NCBI GenBank assembly: GCA_024276735.1
Contig: JAJRWQ010000105.1
Location: forward strand, 1-44,248
Direction of reading: 5' to 3'
From: Actinomycetes bacterium
GTDB lineage: Bacteria > Actinomycetota > Thermoleophilia > BMS3ABIN01
DNA length: 44,248 bases
Below the pieces are notes generated by a model. It was not told the DNA's origin, ran no database searches, and saw nothing but the letters and a program-made list of their open reading frames with translations. The position numbers and the translations under genes are program-made. Below, piece by piece: positions 1-6,369 of the stretch (position 1 is its first letter; each line of letters starts with the position of its first letter).

Positions 1-43
1 CCAGGTGGCGTACCTGGAAAAGTGGGAGAAGACCTGAGTAACG

Positions 44-280
44 CTAGCGCTTCTTGTCGTATTCCAGGTGAATCACCCGGTGCAGCCGCATCCGCGTCTC
101 ACCTGGAACCTCCTCGCTGGGCAGGGAGTGGTAGAGCGTCACCGTTTTCCGCAGCGTGTTCACCACTATCCGGCAGTTGCGGCAGCCATCGAGATGTTTC
201 TCGATCTCGCGGCAGGCGTCATCGGAGAGCTCGGCGTCGATGAAGTCGGATAGCGATTCGAAGATCTCGTTGCAGTTCAT
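44..280 (-). CDS. zinc-finger anti-sigma factor (zf-HC2 type)
   Basis: Small cytoplasmic protein of 78 aa that probably binds and restrains the ECF sigma factor encoded just upstream. The sequence shows the anti-sigma zinc-finger signature H-x3-C-x2-C (HLDGCRNC) around residues 29-36, preceded by the typical N-terminal helix (CNEIFESLSDFIDAEL). There is no membrane segment, so this is a soluble zinc-binding anti-sigma (ZAS-like), not a transmembrane sensor. The ATG overlaps the sigma-factor stop codon by four bases, so the two are translationally coupled. In this family zinc release or Cys oxidation often frees the sigma factor; redox sensing here is inference. Nothing recognisable lies in the 43 bases beyond its stop. 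Confidence 0.85.
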   Translation of the reverse strand: MNCNEIFESLSDFIDAELSDDACREIEKHLDGCRNCRIVVNTLRKTVTLYHSLPSEEVPGETRMRLHRVIHLEYDKKR

Positions 281-897
281 GAAGCTGCCCCCTCGGTCTG
301 GTAGCTGTCGAAGTAGCCCGACAGCTGGTTCCGCAGGTAGAGCCTGGCCCGGTGCAGGCGTGACTTGACGGCCGCCTCGGTGAGGTCGAGCACCTCCGCC
401 GTCTCGGCGGTGGAGAGCTCTTCGACGTCCCTGAGGACGAACACGGCCCGGTAGATCTCCGGCATTCCTTCCACGGCACGGTTCATGACTTCGATGGCCT
501 CCTCGCTGAGGAGCTCGTCCACGGGGCTGTTGGACCAGTCGGCGATGAGCTCTCCCGAGCGGGCGGCCTCCTTGACGGCGTAGACTTCGTCGAGAAACTC
601 GTCCTCGTTGCGGTTGAGGCGGTTTTGCTTGCGCAGGCGCGAGAGGGCGGCGTTGGCAGCGATGCGGTACAGCCAGGTGGAAAAGCGGGACCGTCCCTGG
701 AACCGGTCGAGGGCGCGGATGACGTTGAGAAAGGTGTCCTGTAGTACATCCTCTGCATCTTCCCTGTTTCCCAGCATGCGCAACGCCAGGTTGTAGACGC
801 GGTCCTCGTACCGCGAGATAAGCTCCCCCAGGAGCTCTTTCTCGCCGGCGTTGATCCGCTCAACTAGTTGCCTGTCGCTGGGAACTCTATCACTCAT
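277..897 (-). CDS. RNA polymerase sigma factor, ECF (sigma-70 family, RpoE-like)
   Basis: Extracytoplasmic-function sigma factor of 206 aa. Region 2 is clear (YNLALRMLGNREDAEDVLQDTFLNVIRALDRFQGRSRFSTWLYRIAANAALSRLRK split across residues ~34-90). Region 4 follows (MPEIYRAVFVLRDVEELSTAETAEVLDLTEAAVKSRLHRARLYLR, ~144-190), with the helix-turn-helix that reads the -35 element. Length is normal for the family. It is followed with a 4-bp overlap by a zinc-finger anti-sigma gene. The region between this gene and the divergent FmdB operon (898-1085) should hold its promoter, but I could not pick a convincing site. The target regulon cannot be told from sequence. Confidence 0.93.
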   Translation of the reverse strand: MSDRVPSDRQLVERINAGEKELLGELISRYEDRVYNLALRMLGNREDAEDVLQDTFLNVIRALDRFQGRSRFSTWLYRIAANAALSRLRKQNRLNRNEDEFLDEVYAVKEAARSGELIADWSNSPVDELLSEEAIEVMNRAVEGMPEIYRAVFVLRDVEELSTAETAEVLDLTEAAVKSRLHRARLYLRNQLSGYFDSYQTEGAAS

Positions 898-1085
898 TTG
901 TTAGACTGTAACCTGCCGTCAAAGGATTCACCGGTCTCAACCAGCACTTGCCGTCTTTGAGTCTATCATGGATGGCGTTTTTTCGGCATCGTTGAAACCT
1001 TTGTCCCGCGGGGCCGTCAAAAGGACTGATCGAGAATTTGGCCGGAGCGGCCCACGGGGCCCTGAAGGCGAACGGAGGTAGAGAA

Positions 1086-1280
1086 GTGGCGATCTACGAC
1101 CTGAAATGTGATGAGTGCGGTCACGTGTTCGAGAAATTCGTGACCGGCTTTCTCAAGGACGAAGACAAGCGCTGCCCGCGCTGCGGCAGCAGCGAGGTTT
1201 CCCAGAAGTTCACCAGCTTCTTCGGTGGCACTTCGCGGGATGGCGGCTGCACCGCTCCCCCGGGCAGCAGCTTCGGCTGA
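1086..1280 (+). CDS. FmdB-family zinc ribbon protein
   Basis: A 64-aa regulatory-type zinc ribbon beginning MAIYDLKCDECGHVFE, the standard opening of the FmdB/CxxC_CxxC_SSSS family. Two CxxC pairs (CDEC and CPRC) form one zinc site, followed by a Ser/Gly-rich tail. The ORF track starts at 1038, but the GTG at 1086 fits better: it matches the family N-terminus and sits 7 bases after GGAGG. The family's molecular role is poorly known; it was named from a formamidase/formylmethanofuran gene context. It is the first gene of a probable three-gene operon with ferredoxin and thioredoxin. Confidence 0.85.
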   Translation: MAIYDLKCDECGHVFEKFVTGFLKDEDKRCPRCGSSEVSQKFTSFFGGTSRDGGCTAPPGSSFG

Positions 1281-1332
1281 GCGTGAACGGCGCGGCCGGT
1301 TTGGCCGCAGGGAAAAAGGGGAAAATGCAAAG

Positions 1333-1527
1333 GTGCAGCTCGCGCAGGTAGACTTCGAAAAGTGCGAGGGACACGACAAGTGCCCCGCGAGGCAGGTGTG
1401 TCCCACCAAGGCGATCGTGCAGCTGGATCCCGGTGAGACGGTAATGATCGCCGGCGATCTCTGCCAGGGGTGCGGCGATTGCGTTGCCGCCTGCCCGGTG
1501 CATGCAATCGAGCTGCATCAATCCTAG
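1333..1527 (+). CDS. small 4Fe-4S ferredoxin
   Basis: A 64-aa ferredoxin-like electron carrier. The C-terminal half has a classical cluster motif CxxCxxCxxxCP (CQGCGDCVAACP). The N-terminal half has a looser C-x5-C-x5-CP (CEGHDKCPARQVCP), giving seven Cys, one short of a standard 2[4Fe-4S] ferredoxin. It therefore binds one [4Fe-4S] cluster with confidence and possibly a second [3Fe-4S] or atypical cluster. I chose the GTG at 1333 over the ORF-track start (1225), because the upstream part is low-complexity sequence overlapping the FmdB gene and AAGGGG precedes the GTG. It lies between the FmdB-type gene and thioredoxin, which suggests a redox or sulfur-related task. Confidence 0.8.
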   Translation: MQLAQVDFEKCEGHDKCPARQVCPTKAIVQLDPGETVMIAGDLCQGCGDCVAACPVHAIELHQS

Positions 1528-1595
1528 GGGCGCCAGCGAGGGCACGGGGCTCTTGGGGAGCGCGATCGATCGCAAAGGAACGAAAGGAGATCAAA

Positions 1596-1919
1596 TTGTC
1601 AGCCAACGGAGTTATCGAGGTGGGCGACGCCAATTTTCAGAGCGAGGTGCTGGAGTCCGACAAGCCGGTGATCGTCGACTTCTGGGCTGCCTGGTGCGGC
1701 CCCTGCCGCATGGTGAGCCCCATTGTCGAGGAAATCGCCAGCGAGTACGGTGACAAGGTGAAGGTAGCCAAGCTGAACGTGGACGAAAACAAGGAGACCG
1801 CCACCAGGTACGGCATCATGAGCATTCCCACCATCCTGCTTTTCAAGAACGGCGACATCGCCAAGCAGGTCGTGGGGGCCATGCCCAAGAGCGCGCTGGT
1901 GAAGGAACTGGGTCTCTGA
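1596..1919 (+). CDS. trxA: thioredoxin
   Basis: Thioredoxin of 107 aa, a general protein-disulfide reductase. It has the active site WCGPC (AAWCGPCRM), the cis-Pro loop (MSIPTILLFKNG) and the normal length. The chosen start is a TTG at 1596, 6-7 bases after AAAGGAGA. The ORF-track start at 1470 would add 42 residues that overlap the ferredoxin gene and have no family match. It is the last gene of the FmdB-ferredoxin-thioredoxin group, followed within 30 bases by a strong terminator. No thioredoxin reductase gene is present in the window. Confidence 0.95.
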   Translation: MSANGVIEVGDANFQSEVLESDKPVIVDFWAAWCGPCRMVSPIVEEIASEYGDKVKVAKLNVDENKETATRYGIMSIPTILLFKNGDIAKQVVGAMPKSALVKELGL

Positions 1920-1947
1920 GCCGAGCCCACGGGTAAGCGCCTGATCG

Positions 1948-1979
1948 CCGCCGCCCCTGGACCGGGCGGCGGTTTTTTT
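1948..1979 (+). terminator. intrinsic terminator after trxA
   Basis: Perfect 9-bp GC stem (CCGCCGCCC / GGGCGGCGG) with a 7-base loop, followed directly by seven T. It ends the FmdB-ferredoxin-thioredoxin transcript and stops just before the convergent L,D-transpeptidase gene. Confidence 0.9.
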
Positions 1980-1983
1980 GTTC

Positions 1984-3387
1984 CTAGTAGTGAATGGAGA
2001 CGATCGTTCCCACCGGCGCCCACTGGTAGACGAAGTGGGCATCTTCCACCGGCAGGCCGATGCAGCCGTGGCTCGAGGGCACGCCGAAGCTAGTGGACCA
2101 GTAATTGCCGTGGATGGTGTAGTCGCCGTTGAACATCAGCACCCAGGGCACGTCTGGCAGGTCGTAGTCGTCCCCCCGCATGTGCACCTTCTCGGACTTG
2201 GCGTAGATGGCATAGGTGCCGGTGATACTGGGGTTGGCCTCGGTGCCGCTGGAACAGATCATCGTGCGTACCTGCCGGTCCTCGTCGTAGAGCGTCACCG
2301 TCTGCGTCGTCAGGTTGACGTCGATCAGCTTTGCCGGCTGGATGGTGAAGGTGCTGGAGACGTCCTCGCGCAGGAAGCCGCCGCCGGTGCCCCGGAGACC
2401 GTCGGGCCCCCCGGCGAGGCTGATGGTGACCTGCTGCCCCTTGCTCCACTCGCTCTCCGGTTTGAACTGGAGTGTGTCGCCCGAGACCCACTCCCAGGAG
2501 CCGGCGGTGGGTGGATCGATCGTCAGCAGCGACTCGGCCGCATCCGGGTTGCGTATCTCCTCGCTGAAGGTGAGGGTGGGTCGCGCCCCCTGGCTCACGG
2601 CGGACTCGCCGTCGCCCGGCACGAAGAAGACCTTCAGGGGAGTGGTGGTGGCGATCGACTGCGCGTGTCGCTGGTCGCTGTATGCGCCGCCGGCGCCGGT
2701 GACGCTGGTGACGGTGAGCGTGAAGTGTGCCCCCTGGCGGTAGTCGCTCAACTCGATGTAGGCCCTGGTGGGGTTGTCGGCGTCGATGCTCGAGGTGGTT
2801 TCGATCTCCGGGTCCAGTTCGTAGGTGAAGTCCTCGATCTCGGTGTTGAATTCCACCACTATCGGCTGGCCGATCTCCACCACCTGCGGCTCATCGGAGA
2901 ATATGGGCGTCGGGGTCACCGTGGTGTAGAAGGTGGCATGTTCCTCGATCTCGCTGCTGCCGAGAAAAGACAGCACGAAGCGGTTCGCCCGTGCCCGCAC
3001 GGTCACGTCGTAGCGCGCGTCGGGCTCGAGGCTCTCACCGCCGGCGGGAACGAAGACACCGCCCTCGAGGTGGCCGTCCAGCTTGCTGTTGCCGAGGGGC
3101 TTGCCGTAGGGATCCAGCCTGGTTTCCCGTACCTCGACCTCTTCCACTTCCACCCGCAGGTGGCTGCCGGAGACCTCGATCCGGGAGTCCACCGGCAGCC
3201 CGCGCGATCCGTCCCTGGGGCTGATCGACAGCGAGGGTGGCGAAATCGCGGCATAGAGCAGCGCCACCAGCAGCACGGCGGCGATGCCGGCGGCGATGAG
3301 CACGATCGATTTTCTCCTGGCAGGCGACGATCGGCGGGTGATCTCCCGCCCCACCCTGGTCGCCCCTTCGGCGGAATTCATCATCAT
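1984..3387 (-). CDS. L,D-transpeptidase (YkuD) with Ig-like domains
   Basis: Cell-wall cross-linking enzyme of 467 aa that should form 3-3 cross-links or attach proteins to peptidoglycan outside the membrane. There is a cytoplasmic N-terminus, one membrane anchor (~residues 28-50, IVLIAAGIAAVLLVALLYAAI), roughly 60-330 of beta-rich Ig-like/SbsA-type repeats, and a C-terminal YkuD domain (~335-467). The catalytic motif is visible as IHGNYW...SSHGCIGLP, with nucleophile Cys. The layout resembles mycobacterial Ldt enzymes with Ig domains before the catalytic part. Start codon choice is uncertain because three ATG codons run in tandem and no clear Shine-Dalgarno precedes them. It is convergent with trxA. 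Confidence 0.92.
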   Translation of the reverse strand: MMMNSAEGATRVGREITRRSSPARRKSIVLIAAGIAAVLLVALLYAAISPPSLSISPRDGSRGLPVDSRIEVSGSHLRVEVEEVEVRETRLDPYGKPLGNSKLDGHLEGGVFVPAGGESLEPDARYDVTVRARANRFVLSFLGSSEIEEHATFYTTVTPTPIFSDEPQVVEIGQPIVVEFNTEIEDFTYELDPEIETTSSIDADNPTRAYIELSDYRQGAHFTLTVTSVTGAGGAYSDQRHAQSIATTTPLKVFFVPGDGESAVSQGARPTLTFSEEIRNPDAAESLLTIDPPTAGSWEWVSGDTLQFKPESEWSKGQQVTISLAGGPDGLRGTGGGFLREDVSSTFTIQPAKLIDVNLTTQTVTLYDEDRQVRTMICSSGTEANPSITGTYAIYAKSEKVHMRGDDYDLPDVPWVLMFNGDYTIHGNYWSTSFGVPSSHGCIGLPVEDAHFVYQWAPVGTIVSIHY

Positions 3388-3497
3388 CGGGGGTTGGGTG
3401 CGTGAAACTTCGTTTACTTATTGATACCCGCCGGCCCGACGTTCAACCACCGGCGGCGCATTTCTTATCGAAGGCAGCAGGATGCCGATACACATTA

Positions 3498-3585
3498 TAG
3501 GACGAAAAGGCAAACCCATCGCGAGGTGGGGACGCAAAGCCAGGGGTCTTTCCGTCACGGGAAGACAGCCCGGCTGCCGAAGCTG
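3498..3585 (+). ncRNA. cyclic-di-GMP-I (GEMM-I) riboswitch aptamer
   Basis: The GEMM-I consensus is directly readable: AAGGCAAACC, then a six-pair hairpin closed by a GCGA tetraloop (CCCATC-GCGA-GGTGGG), then the invariant GGACGCAAAGCC. Next comes a second long hairpin (GTCTTTCC-GTCAC-GGGAAGAC) and the closing GGCTGCCGAAGC. The GNRA tetraloop and the conserved GACGCAAAGCC joining strand are the ligand-site hallmarks. The 336-base gap without genes (3388-3723) is explained by this aptamer plus its expression platform. Exact ends are approximate; GGCAGCA at 3473-3479 can pair with TGCTGCC at 3589-3595 and may close an outer stem. Confidence 0.93.
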
Positions 3586-3621
3586 GTTTGCTGCCATCTA
3601 GCAGCGTTGACGTGTTGCGAT

Positions 3622-3667
3622 AAGGCTCATTTGCTCCGACGGCCGGGTGCGAGTGAGCTTTGTTTTT
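3622..3667 (+). terminator. riboswitch expression-platform terminator
   Basis: A 13-pair stem (AAGGCTCATTTGC / GCGAGTGAGCTTT, with three G-T wobbles) with a 14-base loop, followed by G and TTTTT. It lies about 35 bases after the c-di-GMP aptamer and about 55 before the start codon of the exported protein, the position expected for ligand-controlled transcription termination. Whether c-di-GMP turns the gene on or off cannot be decided by eye. Confidence 0.75.
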
Positions 3668-3703
3668 GTCCCCTGGGAGGTACCGGGTACGGGCGAGACG
3701 GTT

Positions 3704-3730
3704 TGCTCATTGAGGCAGCGGCAATGAGCA
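3704..3730 (+). promoter_or_regulatory. hairpin enclosing the start codon of the riboswitch-controlled gene
   Basis: A perfect 9-bp inverted repeat (TGCTCATTG / CAATGAGCA) with a 9-base loop places the ATG at 3724 inside the 3' arm. The only Shine-Dalgarno-like bases lie in or next to the loop. The 3' arm (AATGAGC) can instead pair with GCTCATT in the 5' arm of the upstream terminator, so translation could be coupled to the riboswitch fold. Pairings are seen in the sequence; the function is inferred. Confidence 0.5.
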
Positions 3731-4074
3731 GGCGTATCCTTCATAGGAAGTGTCTCGGGGCAGCACTGGCGTTGACGGCCGTCGTCGCCTGTACCTGGTT
3801 GGTTTTCAGCACGCCGGCGCTGGCGCTTTCGGCGGGATCCACCACCACGGTCAAGGTAATGGTGGTGCAGTCGGTGGCAATCGACGCCAGTGGTTTCGAA
3901 ACCGGTGCCCATCTCTCTCCCGGAGAACTCCAGGTCCAGGTCGAGCTCGATCCCCTGGCGGGCGCGGCACGGGACGGGGCCGTGGAAAAGCACCAGTCGC
4001 CAACAAGCGGCCTCTTTGCCTGTGACTTCACGCAACTGGGAATCAGCGTGATCAGGACCATGACCCGCCTCTAG
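3724..4074 (+). CDS. small exported protein under c-di-GMP riboswitch control
   Basis: I do not recognise a family. The product is 116 aa with a clear signal peptide (MSRRILHRKCLGAALALTAVVACTWLVFSTPALALS; cleavage probably after ALA or ALALS near residue 36). A short mature region rich in Thr, Val and Ser follows (STTTVKVMVVQSVAIDASG). It has two Cys in the precursor before the cleavage site and one after. The ATG at 3724 was chosen because it begins the signal peptide; the ORF-track extension upstream runs through the riboswitch and is not coding. c-di-GMP-I riboswitches often control extracellular, adhesion or pilus-related products, so a surface or matrix role is plausible. It is followed by a strong terminator. 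Confidence 0.75.
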   Translation: MSRRILHRKCLGAALALTAVVACTWLVFSTPALALSAGSTTTVKVMVVQSVAIDASGFETGAHLSPGELQVQVELDPLAGAARDGAVEKHQSPTSGLFACDFTQLGISVIRTMTRL

Positions 4075-4099
4075 GCGTTCGTGGCGGGTGAAGAGCGAC

Positions 4100-4135
4100 G
4101 GCGGTCCCCGGCCGGGGCGGCGGGGACCGCCTTTT
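4100..4135 (+). terminator. intrinsic terminator after the exported-protein gene
   Basis: Perfect 11-bp stem (GGCGGTCCCCG / CGGGGACCGCC) with a 10-base loop followed by TTTT. It closes the single-gene riboswitch transcript. Confidence 0.85.
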
Positions 4136-4181
4136 GTTGTGGGCGGCAGGAATAGGTCCCGTACCCGTAGAAATAAAGAGG

Positions 4182-4248
4182 CGCCGCGCCCCGCGGGCGC
4201 AGCGCCAGCCGCCCTTCGGGAGAGAGGCGGCCGCGGCGTATTTTTTTT
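4182..4248 (+). promoter_or_regulatory. structured leader with terminator-like T8 tract upstream of the coiled-coil/GGDEF pair
   Basis: CGCCGCG (4182-4188) pairs perfectly with CGCGGCG (4232-4238), enclosing an inner hairpin GCCGCC / GGCGGC (4208-4213 / 4226-4231). Two bases later there is a run of eight T. Because the previous gene is already terminated at 4135, this second terminator-like element sits in the leader of the next gene, 36 bases before its ATG. It could be an attenuator. I match it to no known riboswitch class. Confidence 0.45.
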
Positions 4249-4283
4249 GTCAGTTGCAAGGCCGAGGTACAGAGGGAGAACGA

Positions 4284-4712
4284 ATGGACATTCAGCGCAT
4301 GGTAGAGAGCAGGATCCGGGAGCTGGAAGAGCGCCGTGAAGCTGCGCCAGCGTCCGGCGGCGGCGGCGACGAGCCCCGCGCCGGCGAACGCCGCCTGCCT
4401 GAACGCGGCAGCGCGGACATTGAAGATTTCATTCTCAGTGCCGACGAAAAACTGGCAGAGGTGGCCGTCAGGGTGCTGGAGCTGACGGAGAGGCTCTCGG
4501 GCGACCTGGGGCGCATGGAACAGGAGCTGCTTCGTTCGCGCCTGGAAGTTCTCCAGGGCGCGGAGACGGTGATGGACCTGGCCATGATGCTCAGGCGCCG
4601 CTGCCGCGAGTTCCTGGCAGAAGGAGGCGGCGCCGCCATGGGCATCGAGGAGCCCGTTACGCCGCCCGGCGGGCGTCACCGGGGCGTCGCCGATCTCTTC
4701 CGCCGTACCTGA
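4284..4712 (+). CDS. hypothetical coiled-coil protein upstream of a diguanylate cyclase
   Basis: Unrecognised 142-aa cytoplasmic protein starting MDIQRMVESRIRELEERREA, with AGAGGGAG ahead of the ATG. Residues ~1-20 and ~50-120 are strongly helical and heptad-like (ILSADEKLAEVAVRVLELTERLSGDLGRMEQEL split), separated by a Gly/Pro-rich linker. There is no membrane segment and no catalytic motif. It is 46 bases upstream of the GGDEF gene on the same strand and may be a partner or scaffold for that cyclase. The ORF-track N-terminal extension (4134-4283) runs through a hairpin/T-tract and is unlikely to be translated. Confidence 0.65.
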   Translation: MDIQRMVESRIRELEERREAAPASGGGGDEPRAGERRLPERGSADIEDFILSADEKLAEVAVRVLELTERLSGDLGRMEQELLRSRLEVLQGAETVMDLAMMLRRRCREFLAEGGGAAMGIEEPVTPPGGRHRGVADLFRRT

Positions 4713-4758
4713 GGCCACCGGCGTGGCGACGTTCTCGTCCTGGGGAGGCGCGTCCTAG

Positions 4759-5787
4759 ATGCCGGAAGAACCGAGTTTCGGCGCCCGGCAGAGGCAGCCG
4801 GCGTCGAGAGAGCAAGACCAGATGCTGGCGGCGGTGGCCGCCAAGTCGGGACGGTCCCTGCGTTCCCGCGGTGACCAGGCCGTCGAGCAGTGGCTTGAGC
4901 CGCTGATCGCGGACCTGGACCTGGAATCCCTCAAGTCCTTTCCCGCCAGCGAGCTGGCGGAGGCCTTCCCGGGCCTGGTGGACGAGCTCGCCCGGGCCAT
5001 CGAGCTTCCCGGCGACGACGCGCCCCAGGCTGAAACCATCGAGGCCGTCGCCGCGCTCATCGCCTCGCTGCGGCGGAGGTCCCCCTCGCTGGAGAAGCTC
5101 ATCGACGACCTGGCGCGGCTGAAGCAGGTGCTCCTGGACGCCGCCTCGCGGGACCTGCGCCGTACCGACCAGGCGCCCATCGCCATGGCTGGCAGGCTGG
5201 ATACGGGCTTTACCCGGCTGCTCAAGGCCGCCGTGATCACCCACGTGGAGAACAACTCGCGCCAGCTGCAGCAGCTCGCCGATACCGATCCCCTCACCGG
5301 CCTCTACAACGTGCGCTACTTTCGCCGCCAGCTGCACAAGCAGCTGGAGCTCTACAAGCGCTACCGGATCCCCTTTTCGCTGCTGATGATCGACCTGGAC
5401 AACCTCAAGGAGCTCAACGACACCTTTGGGCACGAGGTGGGCGACCGCGCCATCCGCAACCTGGCCGACATCATGAAGGCGGAAAAGCGCGAGACCGACA
5501 TCGCCGTCAGGTACGGCGGCGACGAGTTTTTCATGATCCTGCCCAGCAGCGACGCCGACGAGGCGGAGCGGCTGGCGCAGCGCATCAGCCGCCACAGCCG
5601 GGCCCTGAATTTCGCCAGCGGCGGCCGGGAGATGACCGCTGCCTCCATCGGCGTCGCCGCCTGCCCCGCCGACGGCACCGACGTGGGCTCGCTCCGGGCC
5701 CGGGCCGACCGGGCCCTGTACCTGGCCAAGACCCTGGGCGGCGGCACCGTGGCCCGCTACCGCGAGTTCGAGGTGGCCAACATGTGA
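4759..5787 (+). CDS. diguanylate cyclase (GGDEF) with helical N-terminal domain
   Basis: Cytoplasmic c-di-GMP synthase of 342 aa. The C-terminal GGDEF domain (~residues 175-338) begins at TDPLTGLYNVRYF and has the intact active site RYGGDEFF, so it should be catalytically competent. An inhibitory I-site RxxD (RETD) lies five residues before GGDEF, predicting product inhibition. The N-terminal ~160 residues are all helical, without transmembrane segments, and resemble RsbR/RsbRD-type or other four-helix sensory modules; that resemblance is tentative. It sits about 1 kb downstream of a c-di-GMP riboswitch, so enzyme and receptor are neighbours. It is convergent with the next gene. Confidence 0.92.
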   Translation: MPEEPSFGARQRQPASREQDQMLAAVAAKSGRSLRSRGDQAVEQWLEPLIADLDLESLKSFPASELAEAFPGLVDELARAIELPGDDAPQAETIEAVAALIASLRRRSPSLEKLIDDLARLKQVLLDAASRDLRRTDQAPIAMAGRLDTGFTRLLKAAVITHVENNSRQLQQLADTDPLTGLYNVRYFRRQLHKQLELYKRYRIPFSLLMIDLDNLKELNDTFGHEVGDRAIRNLADIMKAEKRETDIAVRYGGDEFFMILPSSDADEAERLAQRISRHSRALNFASGGREMTAASIGVAACPADGTDVGSLRARADRALYLAKTLGGGTVARYREFEVANM

Positions 5788-5815
5788 CCGGCAGTCCCCG
5801 GTTGCCGACCGGTCA
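5785..5815. terminator. possible bidirectional hairpin between convergent genes
   Basis: A 7-bp inverted repeat (TGACCGG / CCGGTCA) spans the 25-base gap, and the two convergent stop codons form its outer ends. No T-tract follows on either strand, so termination is only suggested by position. Confidence 0.3.
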
Positions 5816-6295
5816 GAGCTTGTAGCCGATCTTTCTCAGGAGCTCTTTTCGCTCGGCGGCGTCCTCCTCGCTCTCCAGGCCCTTGCTGGCGAGGCCGTCC
5901 ACCACGCCCATCACCCCCCGCCCCAGCTCCGTCTCGGCGACCAGCACCTCCACCTCGTTGGCGGTGGCGCAGTAGATGCGACATACCTCGGGCACCTGCT
6001 TGATGGCGTTGAGCACGTGGATGGGAAAGCCGCCCTCCATGAAGATAATGAACAGGTGCCCGGCGGCAAGCGCCAGGGCGTTTTCCCGCGCCAGGCGGGT
6101 GAGCTCCTCGTCGTTTCCCGAGTAGCGTACCAGGCAGGGACCCGAAGCTTCGCAGAAGGCGATACCGAACTTGAGCCCCGGCGCGGCGGTGGCCATCGCC
6201 TCGTGCAGGTCCTCGACGGTCTTGATGAAATGCGACTGGCCGATGATCACGTTCATCTCCGCCGGTTTCTCGATCTTCACCACCGTGGTATTCAT
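5813..6295 (-). CDS. adenosine-specific kinase family protein (PF04008)
   Basis: A 160-aa protein matching the small 'adenosine-specific kinase' family (DUF355), named after crenarchaeal structures with adenosine bound. The family hallmarks are easy to see: an N-terminal strand [21 protein letters not shown], then [45 protein letters not shown] and a conserved [15 protein letters not shown]. It is widespread in archaea and anaerobic or thermophilic bacteria. The kinase activity rests mainly on structural inference in the literature, so the name should be used loosely. It lies on the minus strand after mutM; a Shine-Dalgarno (AAAGGAG) precedes the ATG. Confidence 0.88.
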   Translation of the reverse strand: MNTTVVKIEKPAEMNVIIGQSHFIKTVEDLHEAMATAAPGLKFGIAFCEASGPCLVRYSGNDEELTRLARENALALAAGHLFIIFMEGGFPIHVLNAIKQVPEVCRIYCATANEVEVLVAETELGRGVMGVVDGLASKGLESEEDAAERKELLRKIGYKL

Positions 6296-6369
6296 GCCTG
6301 CTCCTTTCCTCGATGTTCATCCGCCGCCGGCCGCCCTTGCCGACGGCCGTGCTCCCCGCGGCGCACGCC

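Noticed and set aside
898-1037. Autoregulated ECF promoter upstream of the sigma-factor gene
   Set aside because: I could not find a convincing AAC/CGTC-type pair with correct spacing on the minus strand, so no site is claimed.
1978-3405. 475-aa plus-strand ORF opposite the L,D-transpeptidase
   Set aside because: It is an antisense shadow of a clear YkuD/Ig-like gene; its composition is GC-driven, it has no family motif, and a terminator lies at its 5' end.
3421-3723. N-terminal extension of the exported protein in the ORF track
   Set aside because: This part is the c-di-GMP aptamer and terminator; the signal peptide starts at the ATG at 3724.
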